A stretch of DNA of 64,000 nt. Origin: Arthrobacter sp. ISL-85 (GTDB lineage Bacteria > Actinomycetota > Actinomycetes > Actinomycetales > Micrococcaceae). Below are positions 42,934 to 51,215 of this stretch, piece by piece. Every line of letters starts with the position of its first letter. Position 1 is the stretch's first letter. The stretch spans positions 1-64,000 of the forward strand of contig NZ_JAGGPQ010000027.1 of NCBI RefSeq assembly GCF_018613675.1, given 5' to 3'. The notes under the pieces are model-generated. The model ran no database searches. It saw only the letters and a program-made list of their open reading frames with translations, and was not told where the DNA came from. The translations under genes and the position numbers were made by a program.

Positions 42934-43665
42934 ATGACCGATAGTGCAGTTTCAAATGGACGCAGCGGAGCCCGCTCCGGCGGCCCGCATCCCGGCGTTC
43001 TTGCCATCGTGAGCCTGGGAATCTTCCTGGCCAGCCTGGCTGCAACAGCCGTGATCACCGGCGGCCAATGGTTCGTTTCCCTGTTCGCGCCTGCCGCTGA
43101 TGTCACCGGGCTCCTCCGGCAACACGGCCTGGCCGCGGAGCTGGCCGGCATGCTGCAGTTCGGTTCGGCCGTGCCCCTGGGGATCCTTGCCGCCACTGTT
43201 TACGCCCGGCAGCTTCGGCTCGGGGTGCGGGTCCCCGGACCGGCCATTGGCTTCTTCGGCGGCATCAGCGCGGCGGTGTTCCTTATGCTCTCCGGCCTGG
43301 TCTCGTGGCTGCTGGGCCGGCCCGAGGTCACCGCGGACACGGCCCTTGCACAGGCGCTCGCTTTCCTCGCTTATCTCACGGGAGGCGTGGGCTTCGTTGT
43401 GGGGCTTGGCCTGCTGGTGGCCGGCATCGCCGTCCCGTCACTCATCCTTGGTTTCATACCGCGGTGGCTTGCCTGGGCCGGCCTGGTCATCGCGGCACTG
43501 TCCGAGCTGAGCTTCCTCTCGATGGTCCTCGAGCCGTTCCAGTTCCTCCTCCCGGTCGGGCGCTTCGGTGGACTCATCTGGCTGATTGCCGCCGGGTTCC
43601 TGCTGCCCAACCGGCGCGCGGCAGCCAACCAGGAACGGCGCACCCAGTGGACAGCACGGCAATGA
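42934..43665 (+). CDS. Membrane protein, DUF4386-like
   Basis: 243 residues with about six hydrophobic helices (for example VLAIVSLGIFLASLAATAVI and AYLTGGVGFVVGLGLLVAGI). The run LSELSFLSMVLEPFQFLLPV and GGLIWLIAAGFLLPNRR near the C-terminus resemble DUF4386 and related small carriers; the match is by pattern only. It is divergent from MarR and overlaps the SDR gene by 4 bases, so the three likely form one regulated unit. Confidence 0.78.
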   Translation: MTDSAVSNGRSGARSGGPHPGVLAIVSLGIFLASLAATAVITGGQWFVSLFAPAADVTGLLRQHGLAAELAGMLQFGSAVPLGILAATVYARQLRLGVRVPGPAIGFFGGISAAVFLMLSGLVSWLLGRPEVTADTALAQALAFLAYLTGGVGFVVGLGLLVAGIAVPSLILGFIPRWLAWAGLVIAALSELSFLSMVLEPFQFLLPVGRFGGLIWLIAAGFLLPNRRAAANQERRTQWTARQ

Positions 43666-44474
43666 CGACGGCGGGGCACGCCATGGCGGGACAGGACAGG
43701 CCAATGACCGGCAAGGTCGCGCTGGTCACCGGGGCGAGCAGGGGCATCGGCGCCGCGATTGCTGCCGTATTTGCCGACGCCGGCGCGCAGGTGGTGCTGG
43801 CTGCCCGGGACGGCGACGGCCTGGCCAGGCAGGCGGAGGCCATTCGCCGGTCCGGGGGCAACGCGTTGCCACTGCCTGTGGATGTGGCCAGTGAGGACTC
43901 GGTGGGAGCACTCCTGGCCGAGGTCCAGCACCGGTTCGGGCGGCTGGACGCGGCCGTCAACAATGCGGCAGGCGGCGGGCGGCCACCAGCTCCGCTCGTC
44001 GACTGGACCAGCGCCGAGTTCGACAGTGCCATCGCCGTCAGCCTGCGCGGGGTGTTCCTTTGCCTGAAGTACCAAATCGAACTGATGCTGGCAGGCGGGG
44101 ACGGCGGGGCGATCGTGAACATGTCCTCCACGGCCGGCGAACAGGGCGTGGCCGGGCTGAGCGGATACGTTGCCAGCAAATTCGGCGTGGGAGGCCTGAC
44201 CCGGGTGGCGGCCCTTGATTACGCCGCCCGGGGTATCCGGGTCAACGCGATCGCACCCGGGCCCATCCTCACGGACCGCCTCGCGGCAGCGGGGGATGCC
44301 GCGCAGGACCGGGTGGCCGCGTCAGTGCCGGTGGGCCGCATCGGCACCACCGCGGACGTTGCCGCCGCAGCATTGTGGCTGTGTTCCGAGCAGTCCAGCT
44401 TTGTCACCGGTACGGTGCTGGCCGTCGACGGCGGCCGGCTCGCGGGGACTCCAGCGTTCAACACAAGGACCTAG
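43662..44474 (+). CDS. Short-chain dehydrogenase/reductase
   Basis: About 270 residues of the classical SDR fold. The glycine-rich NAD(P) site is VTGASRGIGAAIAAVFADAG, and NNAAGG, the catalytic Ser in IVNMSSTAGEQG, and YVASKFGVGGLTRVAA (Y-x-x-x-K) follow. VNAIAPGPILTD and AVDGGRL near the end complete the pattern. The substrate is not readable. ATG 43662 overlaps the membrane protein stop (ATGA); the frame is open upstream but only as shadow. Confidence 0.93.
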   Translation: MTTAGHAMAGQDRPMTGKVALVTGASRGIGAAIAAVFADAGAQVVLAARDGDGLARQAEAIRRSGGNALPLPVDVASEDSVGALLAEVQHRFGRLDAAVNNAAGGGRPPAPLVDWTSAEFDSAIAVSLRGVFLCLKYQIELMLAGGDGGAIVNMSSTAGEQGVAGLSGYVASKFGVGGLTRVAALDYAARGIRVNAIAPGPILTDRLAAAGDAAQDRVAASVPVGRIGTTADVAAAALWLCSEQSSFVTGTVLAVDGGRLAGTPAFNTRT

Positions 44475-44701
44475 GATGCTTTGTCTTTCTCCATGCAGTG
44501 GATGCCGCGTGTAATCCAGCGCTCCTGTCGCCGTGGCACTGGCAGCAGGAAGTGTAAGGGCACCATCCGGCAATTGCATTCCGGCATCCCCAGACCCCTC
44601 ACGCCGATAGGGGAGGGCAAACGCTGTTGACGAGGGGACCAGCTGAACCAGAGAACTACCCGGTGGTCCCGTTGATGTCCATCTTCCTGGACGTGGCTGG
44701 A

Positions 44702-45574
44702 CTAAGTCATCACTTGGGAACGGATGTAGGCGGCAGCGACGCGCAGAATCTCCTCACCCGCCACGATCCCGGAGGTTGACGTCACACAGAGGTTTGCAAG
44801 ATGGAAAGCTGCTTCGTCTAGCTCGCCATGGGCAGGGCGGATTGCTGCGTCAGCCAGCTGCAGAATACCGGCGTCCAGCTTAGAGTCGCCGGCTGCCACT
44901 AGCACGTCCACAGGGTGACGGCGACGGATCTCAGCGAGAGCTGCCTCCTTGCTGACGGGTGATGGTACGCAGTACAACTTTCTACCCTGCATGGATGTCT
45001 TCCATCCCCGTTCGTGACACCATGCACTTAGTTCTTCGAGATAACCGACCGACAATTCATTACGTTCGACGATGCAGTATACAAACGTGTTTTCAGCTAC
45101 CCGGCCGCGGAGAACTGCTGCTGGCTTGGTCGGGCCCAGGAGATGGTCATATACCTCCTCCAAGGGTGCGCAATTATCAGCGACAGCGCCCTGTATGAGG
45201 TAAGTCCACCCCGCATCCGGTACTCCGTCGTGTAACAGGACTGCCCCGTTCGTAGTCACCGCATAGCCTCTGTTACGGCCAGGGATATTCACTCGACGGA
45301 ATTGCTGCACTGTTCGCGTGGTGACGGGAACGAAGATCGCGCCGTGCACAAGGCGTTCCAGGACATTCCACGCTGTGCGCGTCATGAACGATATAGGTGC
45401 TCCCTCATATACCTCGGCAACAACCAGTGCAGGCGCAGCGTTGTCAGAACACCGCAGTGCCATGGAATTGGCCGAGTAGATAAGCGTCTGGTCAAGGTCG
45501 CACGCCACCATCACCGAATAGTTTTCGGTCGGGCGGATGGCGGGGAATTCCAGCCCTGCAGACAGAGTAGTCAC
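44702..45574 (-). CDS. HAD-family hydrolase of the Ter cluster
   Basis: About 290 residues. Motif I is VACDLDQTLIYS (D26, D28), TTRTVQQF marks motif II, and VAAGDSKLDAGIL near residue 230 is motif IV, so it should be a Mg-dependent phosphatase with a cap domain. It is the last gene of the Ter operon. HAD enzymes sit beside the PRTase and lyase in published Ter biosynthetic modules. I chose the GTG in the GTGA overlap with the upstream fusion gene; an open frame to 45646 runs inside that gene. Confidence 0.85.
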   Translation of the reverse strand: MTTLSAGLEFPAIRPTENYSVMVACDLDQTLIYSANSMALRCSDNAAPALVVAEVYEGAPISFMTRTAWNVLERLVHGAIFVPVTTRTVQQFRRVNIPGRNRGYAVTTNGAVLLHDGVPDAGWTYLIQGAVADNCAPLEEVYDHLLGPTKPAAVLRGRVAENTFVYCIVERNELSVGYLEELSAWCHERGWKTSMQGRKLYCVPSPVSKEAALAEIRRRHPVDVLVAAGDSKLDAGILQLADAAIRPAHGELDEAAFHLANLCVTSTSGIVAGEEILRVAAAYIRSQVMT

Positions 45575-48138
45575 GATACCGCTGACTTCTGCTCGATTTC
45601 GGGCATGGACCGAGTACCGGGTAACGGATGGATCAGGCCGACACATGTGTATGGAAGGTCATCCACGTAGACCACCTCTACGTCCCGGAGCCTTGCCAGC
45701 AGAAGCACGTGCTGCACGTCTTCCCTAGACGTGGATCTCACCAGGATCTTCCAAGGTACCCGGCGCAGGAGTACCCGAGTAGTTTCGCCAACCCCGGGCT
45801 TCACCAAGTTTGTGTTGTTGATTCCGAAGTCCTTGCTGATCCTCTCGACAGCGGCCCACCCTGACCAGTCTGAGGCTCTGTTCCCGACGGCCTCCGCTGT
45901 GTTGGCTTCCGTCGATGTGATGACGTTGTCCTGGACGTCAGCGAAGCGTTCGGACACGGCGTTGACGAAGGCCTCGGAAACGTCCCTGGGCGCCAGTTCC
46001 CGGTAATACTTTGCCCCATGAAAATCGTTGGGGAAGATGAGGTCCCGGTTGAAGACTGTGCGTGACACCAGTCCGGATACGGTTGAGTTCAGGCAGGCAG
46101 ACGGAATCAGGAAATCGTCTCTAGTGCCGAATATTTCCGAGCAATGCCCAGGATCAGCAAGCACGGCAAGTTCAGGACTGAACTGTGCTCCGTCGGTGCG
46201 CGCGAAGTCGGCCACCGCGGCCTCAAGTTCACGTGCGATGGCGCCTTTGCCGGTCCATCCATCCACGAACATGATCTGTTCCGGCGCGTAGTGGCTGGCG
46301 AGGTAGCTCAGCGCTGTCTGGTCAAGCCCAATGCCCCGCACGATGCTGGCCGTGTAATGGGGGAGATCGACGCCGTGGACCTGCGTGGCCCACCGCTTCA
46401 TCAGGATTCCAGCCGGCGTCCCCGCGCGGGCCAGGGAGACAAGGACGGGAGCGCCCGCCCTGACTGCCAGCACCTGTTCGGTGACACGTCCGACAGCAAA
46501 TGCCACCCGCGAAGCTGACCTTGACAGAGCGGCTTTATATAGTTCCTCATACTCGCTTGAGGGCACATATTCCTGGGGAAGGGACTCCGCATAATTGGCC
46601 CGGCCTGACTGGATGGCGGCCTCCCTCACAGCTGTGGGAGCCTCCAGTTCCGCGAAGCTCAGGTCCTTGATCAACCACCGCACTTCGCTGGCTGCGTAGG
46701 AGCCAAAGGAGGGCCCCTGGCCGAACTCGGGGAACGGCCGCTCCGCTGGAAGCAAAACAACCTGCACGCTGGCCCCCGTCGTCGAAACGGCCTCTGCAAT
46801 GCATCCAGGTCCCGTCAATGCGGCTGTTTGTGTTCCCGGTTCCGCCAAGATCACCACCCGGTCAAACCGCTGGCCGGCGTGGTTGAAGTTATAGGCATAC
46901 CGTCGGCCGGGACCGTCCGTGGTTGCATCGTGGCTGTTGAAGGTCACGGCCGAACGAACCGGATATCCTTCACGGTCAATCACGGTAATGGGGGAGCGGG
47001 TGCTGGTGGAGTATCTGACCGATACCCCAGGTAGCCGTTGCTGCAGAGCGGACGCGATGGCCAACGGCAGCGCCATAAATTCCTCGGTGGCCAGGATCAG
47101 CAGCCGGCCTGTCGCCGGCACCACGGTGGCCATTTTCTCGGCAACGCGGTCAGCGGCACTGCAGACCGTGGCGCCGGCGCTGTTCCCGAACCGGGCACTT
47201 CGGATCGGTTCCACGCTGCGGGTGAGGTCCAGCACGGACACATGGCCACATTTCGGTGCGGGGACCGGCTCGTTGGCGAAGCGGCTCACAAACGAGGCTG
47301 CCTTGGCGGGCAGGTCGCCGGGCACAGCGATGTCGCCGTTGGCAAGACTCACTACGGTGATTCGGCAGTCCAGCTTGAAGGCCAGTTCGTCCAGCCGGTT
47401 CCGGTCCTCGGCCGGCCGCAGGTCAATCAGGGAAGCAACAATGTATTGCCGGTGTGGGGCCGTGGCGTGGAGAGCGGTGATGGTGTTGACAACAGTTGCG
47501 CCGGTGCTCAGCTCATCGTCCACCAGCACAATCGTGCCGGTACCACTGAGTGCCGAATGCCGGGTGGGGAGTAACTGGTGGGATGTTGCATGAGAGTGCG
47601 ATTCTTCGAAGGCCGCGTAGGGGCGAACTGCATCCGTGCCGGCGGCCACATGGCGGGTGGAATGAATGTAGTAGGACCCTAGTGAATCGGCCACCAGCTG
47701 GCCCAGGCCTGTCGCGGTCTCGGCATAGCCGATGGTGGCCACGTCAGGACATGCTGGCTGGACGTGCAGGTCTCGGCACAGGTCAGCGATTGCGACTGCC
47801 CGGTCAGCCTCTGCAATTGGGTTCCCCGCCAGTAGATCCTCTAACCGGGACGCCGCGTCTGCGATGCGGCTGTCGGTGTCGGAGAGTGGGCTGAGAGCAT
47901 GACGCACCTGCAGGCCCAACAACAGACCCGCCGCCACCGCGATTCCGGGCTCGGTAGGCACATGTTTTGCCAAGATCCGCGAGACCAGCAGGTGGGCCCG
48001 CTTGGGGTTCCGCCGCAGGGCCAAGTCCACCAGGGCCGTGACCGGCAAGAGGCCGGGACGGGAGCTGGGCGAGACCGCGAATCCCCATTCAGCGAAGCTC
48101 GCTTCGTGCTCCGTAAGTGTGGATTTGGCGACTGTCAT
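45571..48138 (-). CDS. PRTase-TRSP-StiP fusion protein of the Ter cluster
   Basis: 855 residues combining parts that are usually separate. Residues about 30-290 form a phosphoribosyltransferase with the PRPP loop IVLVDDELSTGATVV (203-217). Residues about 295-470 are a TRSP domain, with VSVLDLTRSVEPIRSARFGN. Residues about 475-835 are a StiP/PRTase_1-like domain, with GPSFGSYAASEVRWLIKDLS, ARAGTPAGILMKRW and FVDGWTGKGAI, the last resembling a second PRPP-type loop. Ter biosynthetic modules typically encode the two PRTase-like proteins apart. It overlaps the lyase and the HAD gene by 4 bases on each side. Confidence 0.85.
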   Translation of the reverse strand: MTVAKSTLTEHEASFAEWGFAVSPSSRPGLLPVTALVDLALRRNPKRAHLLVSRILAKHVPTEPGIAVAAGLLLGLQVRHALSPLSDTDSRIADAASRLEDLLAGNPIAEADRAVAIADLCRDLHVQPACPDVATIGYAETATGLGQLVADSLGSYYIHSTRHVAAGTDAVRPYAAFEESHSHATSHQLLPTRHSALSGTGTIVLVDDELSTGATVVNTITALHATAPHRQYIVASLIDLRPAEDRNRLDELAFKLDCRITVVSLANGDIAVPGDLPAKAASFVSRFANEPVPAPKCGHVSVLDLTRSVEPIRSARFGNSAGATVCSAADRVAEKMATVVPATGRLLILATEEFMALPLAIASALQQRLPGVSVRYSTSTRSPITVIDREGYPVRSAVTFNSHDATTDGPGRRYAYNFNHAGQRFDRVVILAEPGTQTAALTGPGCIAEAVSTTGASVQVVLLPAERPFPEFGQGPSFGSYAASEVRWLIKDLSFAELEAPTAVREAAIQSGRANYAESLPQEYVPSSEYEELYKAALSRSASRVAFAVGRVTEQVLAVRAGAPVLVSLARAGTPAGILMKRWATQVHGVDLPHYTASIVRGIGLDQTALSYLASHYAPEQIMFVDGWTGKGAIARELEAAVADFARTDGAQFSPELAVLADPGHCSEIFGTRDDFLIPSACLNSTVSGLVSRTVFNRDLIFPNDFHGAKYYRELAPRDVSEAFVNAVSERFADVQDNVITSTEANTAEAVGNRASDWSGWAAVERISKDFGINNTNLVKPGVGETTRVLLRRVPWKILVRSTSREDVQHVLLLARLRDVEVVYVDDLPYTCVGLIHPLPGTRSMPEIEQKSAVS

Positions 48139-49322
48139 TTCATACTCGCTTCCAGGAGCTCTGCAAAACTGATCCCGTGGTTTGCCACCCCGAAGGCCCT
48201 GGCCCGCAGCAGGGTTCGTTCAGCCCAAGATCGGTGGGGCTTGTGCTCGTTCATCTTGTTTCCATAAGAGGAGGCCTGCACCCCGCCGGAAAGTCCGGCC
48301 GCGATGTCAGTTGCGTCCAGGTACTCCTCGTGGCTGACAACGGACATCGAATGCACCACAGGGACGTGGCTTGGGTGAATGACGGTTTTCCCCAGCAGGC
48401 CATTTGCCTGGTCGAGCTCGATTTCGCGGATCAGCCCATCGAGGTTCTCCAACAGCAGACGCTGGCGGAGTGCCTCCTCGTTGACATTGCTGAACGGCGT
48501 CACCCGCAGAAGGGGGCGCAGGACGCGCTCTTTGTTGGAGAAGTGCTCCCACACGGGGCCAGTTATGACCCAACTGCTGCCTGTCCGGCCGAAAACATTC
48601 ACGACGTCGCCAATCACGTTGGCTACCACATTGACGTCGTAGATGGTCAGGTCTCGTGACCTTCGAAGCCCGAATGCGCCGGACATGTCTGTGGCTCCAA
48701 CGCGGATGCACAGAACCAGGTCGCGGTTGGTGGTGATCACGGTCAGTGCGCTGTGGAGGGCAGCCGTTCTTGTCTCGAGATGAGTGGTGACGGGGTCCTC
48801 GATGATGGGCATGGCCAGGAGCGGCGGCAGTTTTCGCGTAGGTTCCGTTCGACCGGCCTCATGGTTAAGCTGGCGCAGAGCCTCAAAAAAGGCGAGTCCC
48901 TGGCCCGTTTCGTTCTCAAATTTGGGCAGGACGAAGCCCGCCAGGACGTCGAGCGTGGACCCTGCGCGCCGCCCGATATTGAGCAGTTGTTCGGGGGTCC
49001 GGCACCTGATGAACAGGAGCGGGAGCACCGCACCAGATGGCTGGGCGGCAAGTTCAGCAAGCGCGTCAAGGAGATTTGCTTCGGCTTCTGCTACGTCGTC
49101 GTCCGCCACGGAGTCCTCTAAGCAGAGGACGAAGCTGATGCAGCCGCGTTCCGTCTGTTTGAGCACAGCCTTCGCCAGACTCGGTCGGTTCGCAGGCGCG
49201 TAGAGGGTCGCGCCGAGGGCGACGGCGAGCAGGTTTGGGTGGGAGGTTCGAAATAGTTCTTCGGGAGGTAGGAGGAAGAGCCGCTCGCGTTCCGACTGGC
49301 TCAAATATCTGAAGTGTCTCAT
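48135..49322 (-). CDS. HpcH/HpaI aldolase/citrate-lyase-family protein of the Ter cluster
   Basis: 395 residues of a TIM-barrel C-C lyase. ALGATLYAPANRPSLAKAVL, CISFVLCLEDSVADDDVAEA and AMPIIEDPVTTHLETR are typical, and LCIRVGATDMSGAFGLRR and GLLGKTVIHPSHVPVVHSMS close the barrel. A divalent metal would be held by E and D in the LEDS and EDP segments. In Ter modules this enzyme joins the PRTase in making a nucleoside-like compound. Its stop overlaps the fusion gene start (ATGA). Confidence 0.88.
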   Translation of the reverse strand: MRHFRYLSQSERERLFLLPPEELFRTSHPNLLAVALGATLYAPANRPSLAKAVLKQTERGCISFVLCLEDSVADDDVAEAEANLLDALAELAAQPSGAVLPLLFIRCRTPEQLLNIGRRAGSTLDVLAGFVLPKFENETGQGLAFFEALRQLNHEAGRTEPTRKLPPLLAMPIIEDPVTTHLETRTAALHSALTVITTNRDLVLCIRVGATDMSGAFGLRRSRDLTIYDVNVVANVIGDVVNVFGRTGSSWVITGPVWEHFSNKERVLRPLLRVTPFSNVNEEALRQRLLLENLDGLIREIELDQANGLLGKTVIHPSHVPVVHSMSVVSHEEYLDATDIAAGLSGGVQASSYGNKMNEHKPHRSWAERTLLRARAFGVANHGISFAELLEASMK

Positions 49323-49352
49323 GTGTTCCCCAAATGGGTCGCTGACCAGACG

Positions 49353-50117
49353 CTAGCGGCGACCAGTATGCATGTGCGACGGAGTGGTCATGGTGAAACC
49401 GAAGGCAGCCCAGATGGTCTGGTCGTTTGCGGCCTCGACGTACTCCGCACGAAGTTCAAGGAGGCTGTCGATGCGGGAGATATAAAGGACAGCACTCTTG
49501 CCGTCCGCGGTATTGGGTGAGACGGCCAGCGCGGCCTCCCCAAATATGCTGACAACCAGTGGCACGTCCTGCGCGATGAAGATCGCGCGCCGAAACCGTT
49601 TGACGTGTCGGAGAGTGATGGCAGCGGACCCCTCGTGGAATGCTACCAGTTTTCGGTTTCCGGCGGTCGGGCAGGCAACCCCGGCTGTCTCTCCGTGGAC
49701 GCTTTCAGCACCGGTCACCTGGTCGACATCCTCCCAGGCTGTGGACCGCGCGCCGTGTACCAGTAGCGTACCTATGCTGGACTGCCGTGCATTGAGCCGC
49801 ACAATTGGCGCATCTTCCGCCATCTGGCGAGTGTCCGTGAATCCCGGTGCGCTGAAAAGCCAGGCGGATTCAAGGACCGGCGCAAGCGGGGTGGGACCCG
49901 TACTCTCGTGGGCGGAAGGCCCTCCGGTGCCAGAACCGACGGTGCCCGCCCGGGGGCGGTCCAAGCTGAGCCCGGAAGACGGCGCAGGGCGCAATGTTTC
50001 GTCTGTGCGTGTCGCGGGGATGCGGTGGGGGCTAGGCCCGGCGGCCACGGAGTCGGGCCGGCGGCGGCGGGACAGGTAGGTGATGTCTGGGCGCGGGCGT
50101 CGCGCGGAGTGATGCAT
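49353..50117 (-). CDS. Unknown Ter-operon protein, possibly TerD-like
   Basis: About 254 residues. The first 100 are low-complexity, rich in R, P, S and T. The last 150 are ordered and beta-rich: RQSSIGTLLVHGARSTAWED, AAITLRHVKRFRRAIFIAQD and EAALAVSPNTADGKSAVLYI. The RRAIFI-AQDVPLVVSIFG run and what follows track the second half of TerD by pattern, but the Ca-binding acidic residues are absent. I do not claim a family. ATG 50117 lies 1 base after the divergent TerD gene; the open frame to 50420 is a shadow. Confidence 0.65.
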   Translation of the reverse strand: MHHSARRPRPDITYLSRRRRPDSVAAGPSPHRIPATRTDETLRPAPSSGLSLDRPRAGTVGSGTGGPSAHESTGPTPLAPVLESAWLFSAPGFTDTRQMAEDAPIVRLNARQSSIGTLLVHGARSTAWEDVDQVTGAESVHGETAGVACPTAGNRKLVAFHEGSAAITLRHVKRFRRAIFIAQDVPLVVSIFGEAALAVSPNTADGKSAVLYISRIDSLLELRAEYVEAANDQTIWAAFGFTMTTPSHMHTGRR

Positions 50118-50118
50118 G

Positions 50119-50670
50119 TCAGAGCGCCAGCTTGTAGTCGGTGGCCACACCGGTAAGCCCGTTCTGGTAGCCCTGGCCGATGGCCCGGAACTTCCAGCCG
50201 CCGCTGTGCCGGTAGAGTTCCCCGAACAGCATGGCTTTGACCTGCATTTGGTTTCCGGACGGGATATCGAAGCGCAAGAGTTCACGATTGTTCTCGTCAG
50301 CCACCCGCACGTAGGCGTTCTTGACGGCGCTGAAATTCCCCGGCCCGCGCAGATCTGGGTCGACGTAGACAACGAAGGCAATTTTCCGCACGTCCTCTGG
50401 CACCGAGGCCAGGTCGACATCGATTTGCTCCTGGTCGTCAGTCCCGACGAATTCCATGCTGCCCTCGGGGGTCGTCAGCTGGTTGAAGAACACCAGATGG
50501 TCGTCGGAGAGGGCCAGCCCGTCCTGGCCGCACATTATGGCCATTGGAACAAGCTCGGCCTGGGGTCCGAGGCTTTGGGTAATGGTCCAGCCGAAGGCGA
50601 CGAGAACTTTGCGGAGGCCGGGATTCTCGGCCGTCAGGGCAGCGTTGCTGCCCGGGATCATTGAAGCCAC
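50119..50670 (-). CDS. Divergent TerD-family protein
   Basis: 183 residues. VRKIAFVVYVDPD, NAYVRVADENNRELLRFDI and WKFRAIGQGYQNGLTGVA match the second half of TerD. In the first half the usual FDLDASA is replaced (QAELVPMAIMCGQDGLALSD), and GDNxTGEGEGDDE is reduced to VGTDDQEQIDVDL, so calcium binding may be changed. It starts at a GTG sharing one base with the previous gene's stop, indicating strict coupling. Confidence 0.85.
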   Translation of the reverse strand: MASMIPGSNAALTAENPGLRKVLVAFGWTITQSLGPQAELVPMAIMCGQDGLALSDDHLVFFNQLTTPEGSMEFVGTDDQEQIDVDLASVPEDVRKIAFVVYVDPDLRGPGNFSAVKNAYVRVADENNRELLRFDIPSGNQMQVKAMLFGELYRHSGGWKFRAIGQGYQNGLTGVATDYKLAL

Positions 50671-51185
50671 TAGCTTCCTTCCAGGTGAAGACTGCCAAGA
50701 TCGAACTTGTCCTGGAGAAACCGGCCGTGGATCGCCAGTTCGGTGGCGGCCCCACTGCGCACCTGCTGGTTAAGGTTTTGGACAGTGGAATGCAGAGTTG
50801 CGAGCTGCGCCAGCAGGGTGGCCGTTTCGTGGGAACCATGCACGCGGACCGATTTGGGCAGCATCAGGTAGGTCCTCAGAGAAGTGGGAAGGTAATCGCA
50901 GATGATCGCCCCGGCGAGGACCACCTGCTCGGTGGCGGCGCCGGTCTGTTGCATATGGACCACCAAGGTCGCGAGAAGGTCGTCTATTTGCCGGAACTGC
51001 GAGTAGACCCCAGTGGGCACTTCGCCTCCGGCCCGTCGAGTTTCGCTGCGGAGGGCGTCCAGCGCCGCCCCACTGGCACCAAGATCCACGGTGTTCTGGT
51101 CGAGCACGGGCGCTGTTCCCTGTTCGGCGTCGGAGCTGCGGGCAGCAGCGGCGCTGAACAGGGACCCAAGGAACTTACCGACCAT
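50670..51185 (-). CDS. Unknown helical protein of the Ter operon
   Basis: 171 residues, no signal peptide or membrane segment. It is mainly helical (YSQFRQIDDLLATLVVHMQQ, SVRVHGSHETATLLAQLATL, TVQNLNQQVRSGAATELAIH) with a short hydrophobic N-terminus (VGKFLGSLFSAAAARSSD). I recognise no family. Its stop overlaps the divergent TerD start by 1 base, and it follows telA by 30 bases, so it is tied to both. Confidence 0.7.
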   Translation of the reverse strand: MVGKFLGSLFSAAAARSSDAEQGTAPVLDQNTVDLGASGAALDALRSETRRAGGEVPTGVYSQFRQIDDLLATLVVHMQQTGAATEQVVLAGAIICDYLPTSLRTYLMLPKSVRVHGSHETATLLAQLATLHSTVQNLNQQVRSGAATELAIHGRFLQDKFDLGSLHLEGS

Positions 51186-51215
51186 GCCGCGATCGGGCCA
51201 GTCGTTGTGCCTGCA

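Noticed and set aside
44475..44701. Possible gene fragment after the SDR gene
   Set aside because: A short frame (TTG start near 44627) reads into the end of the HAD gene on the other strand; it has no support beyond being open.
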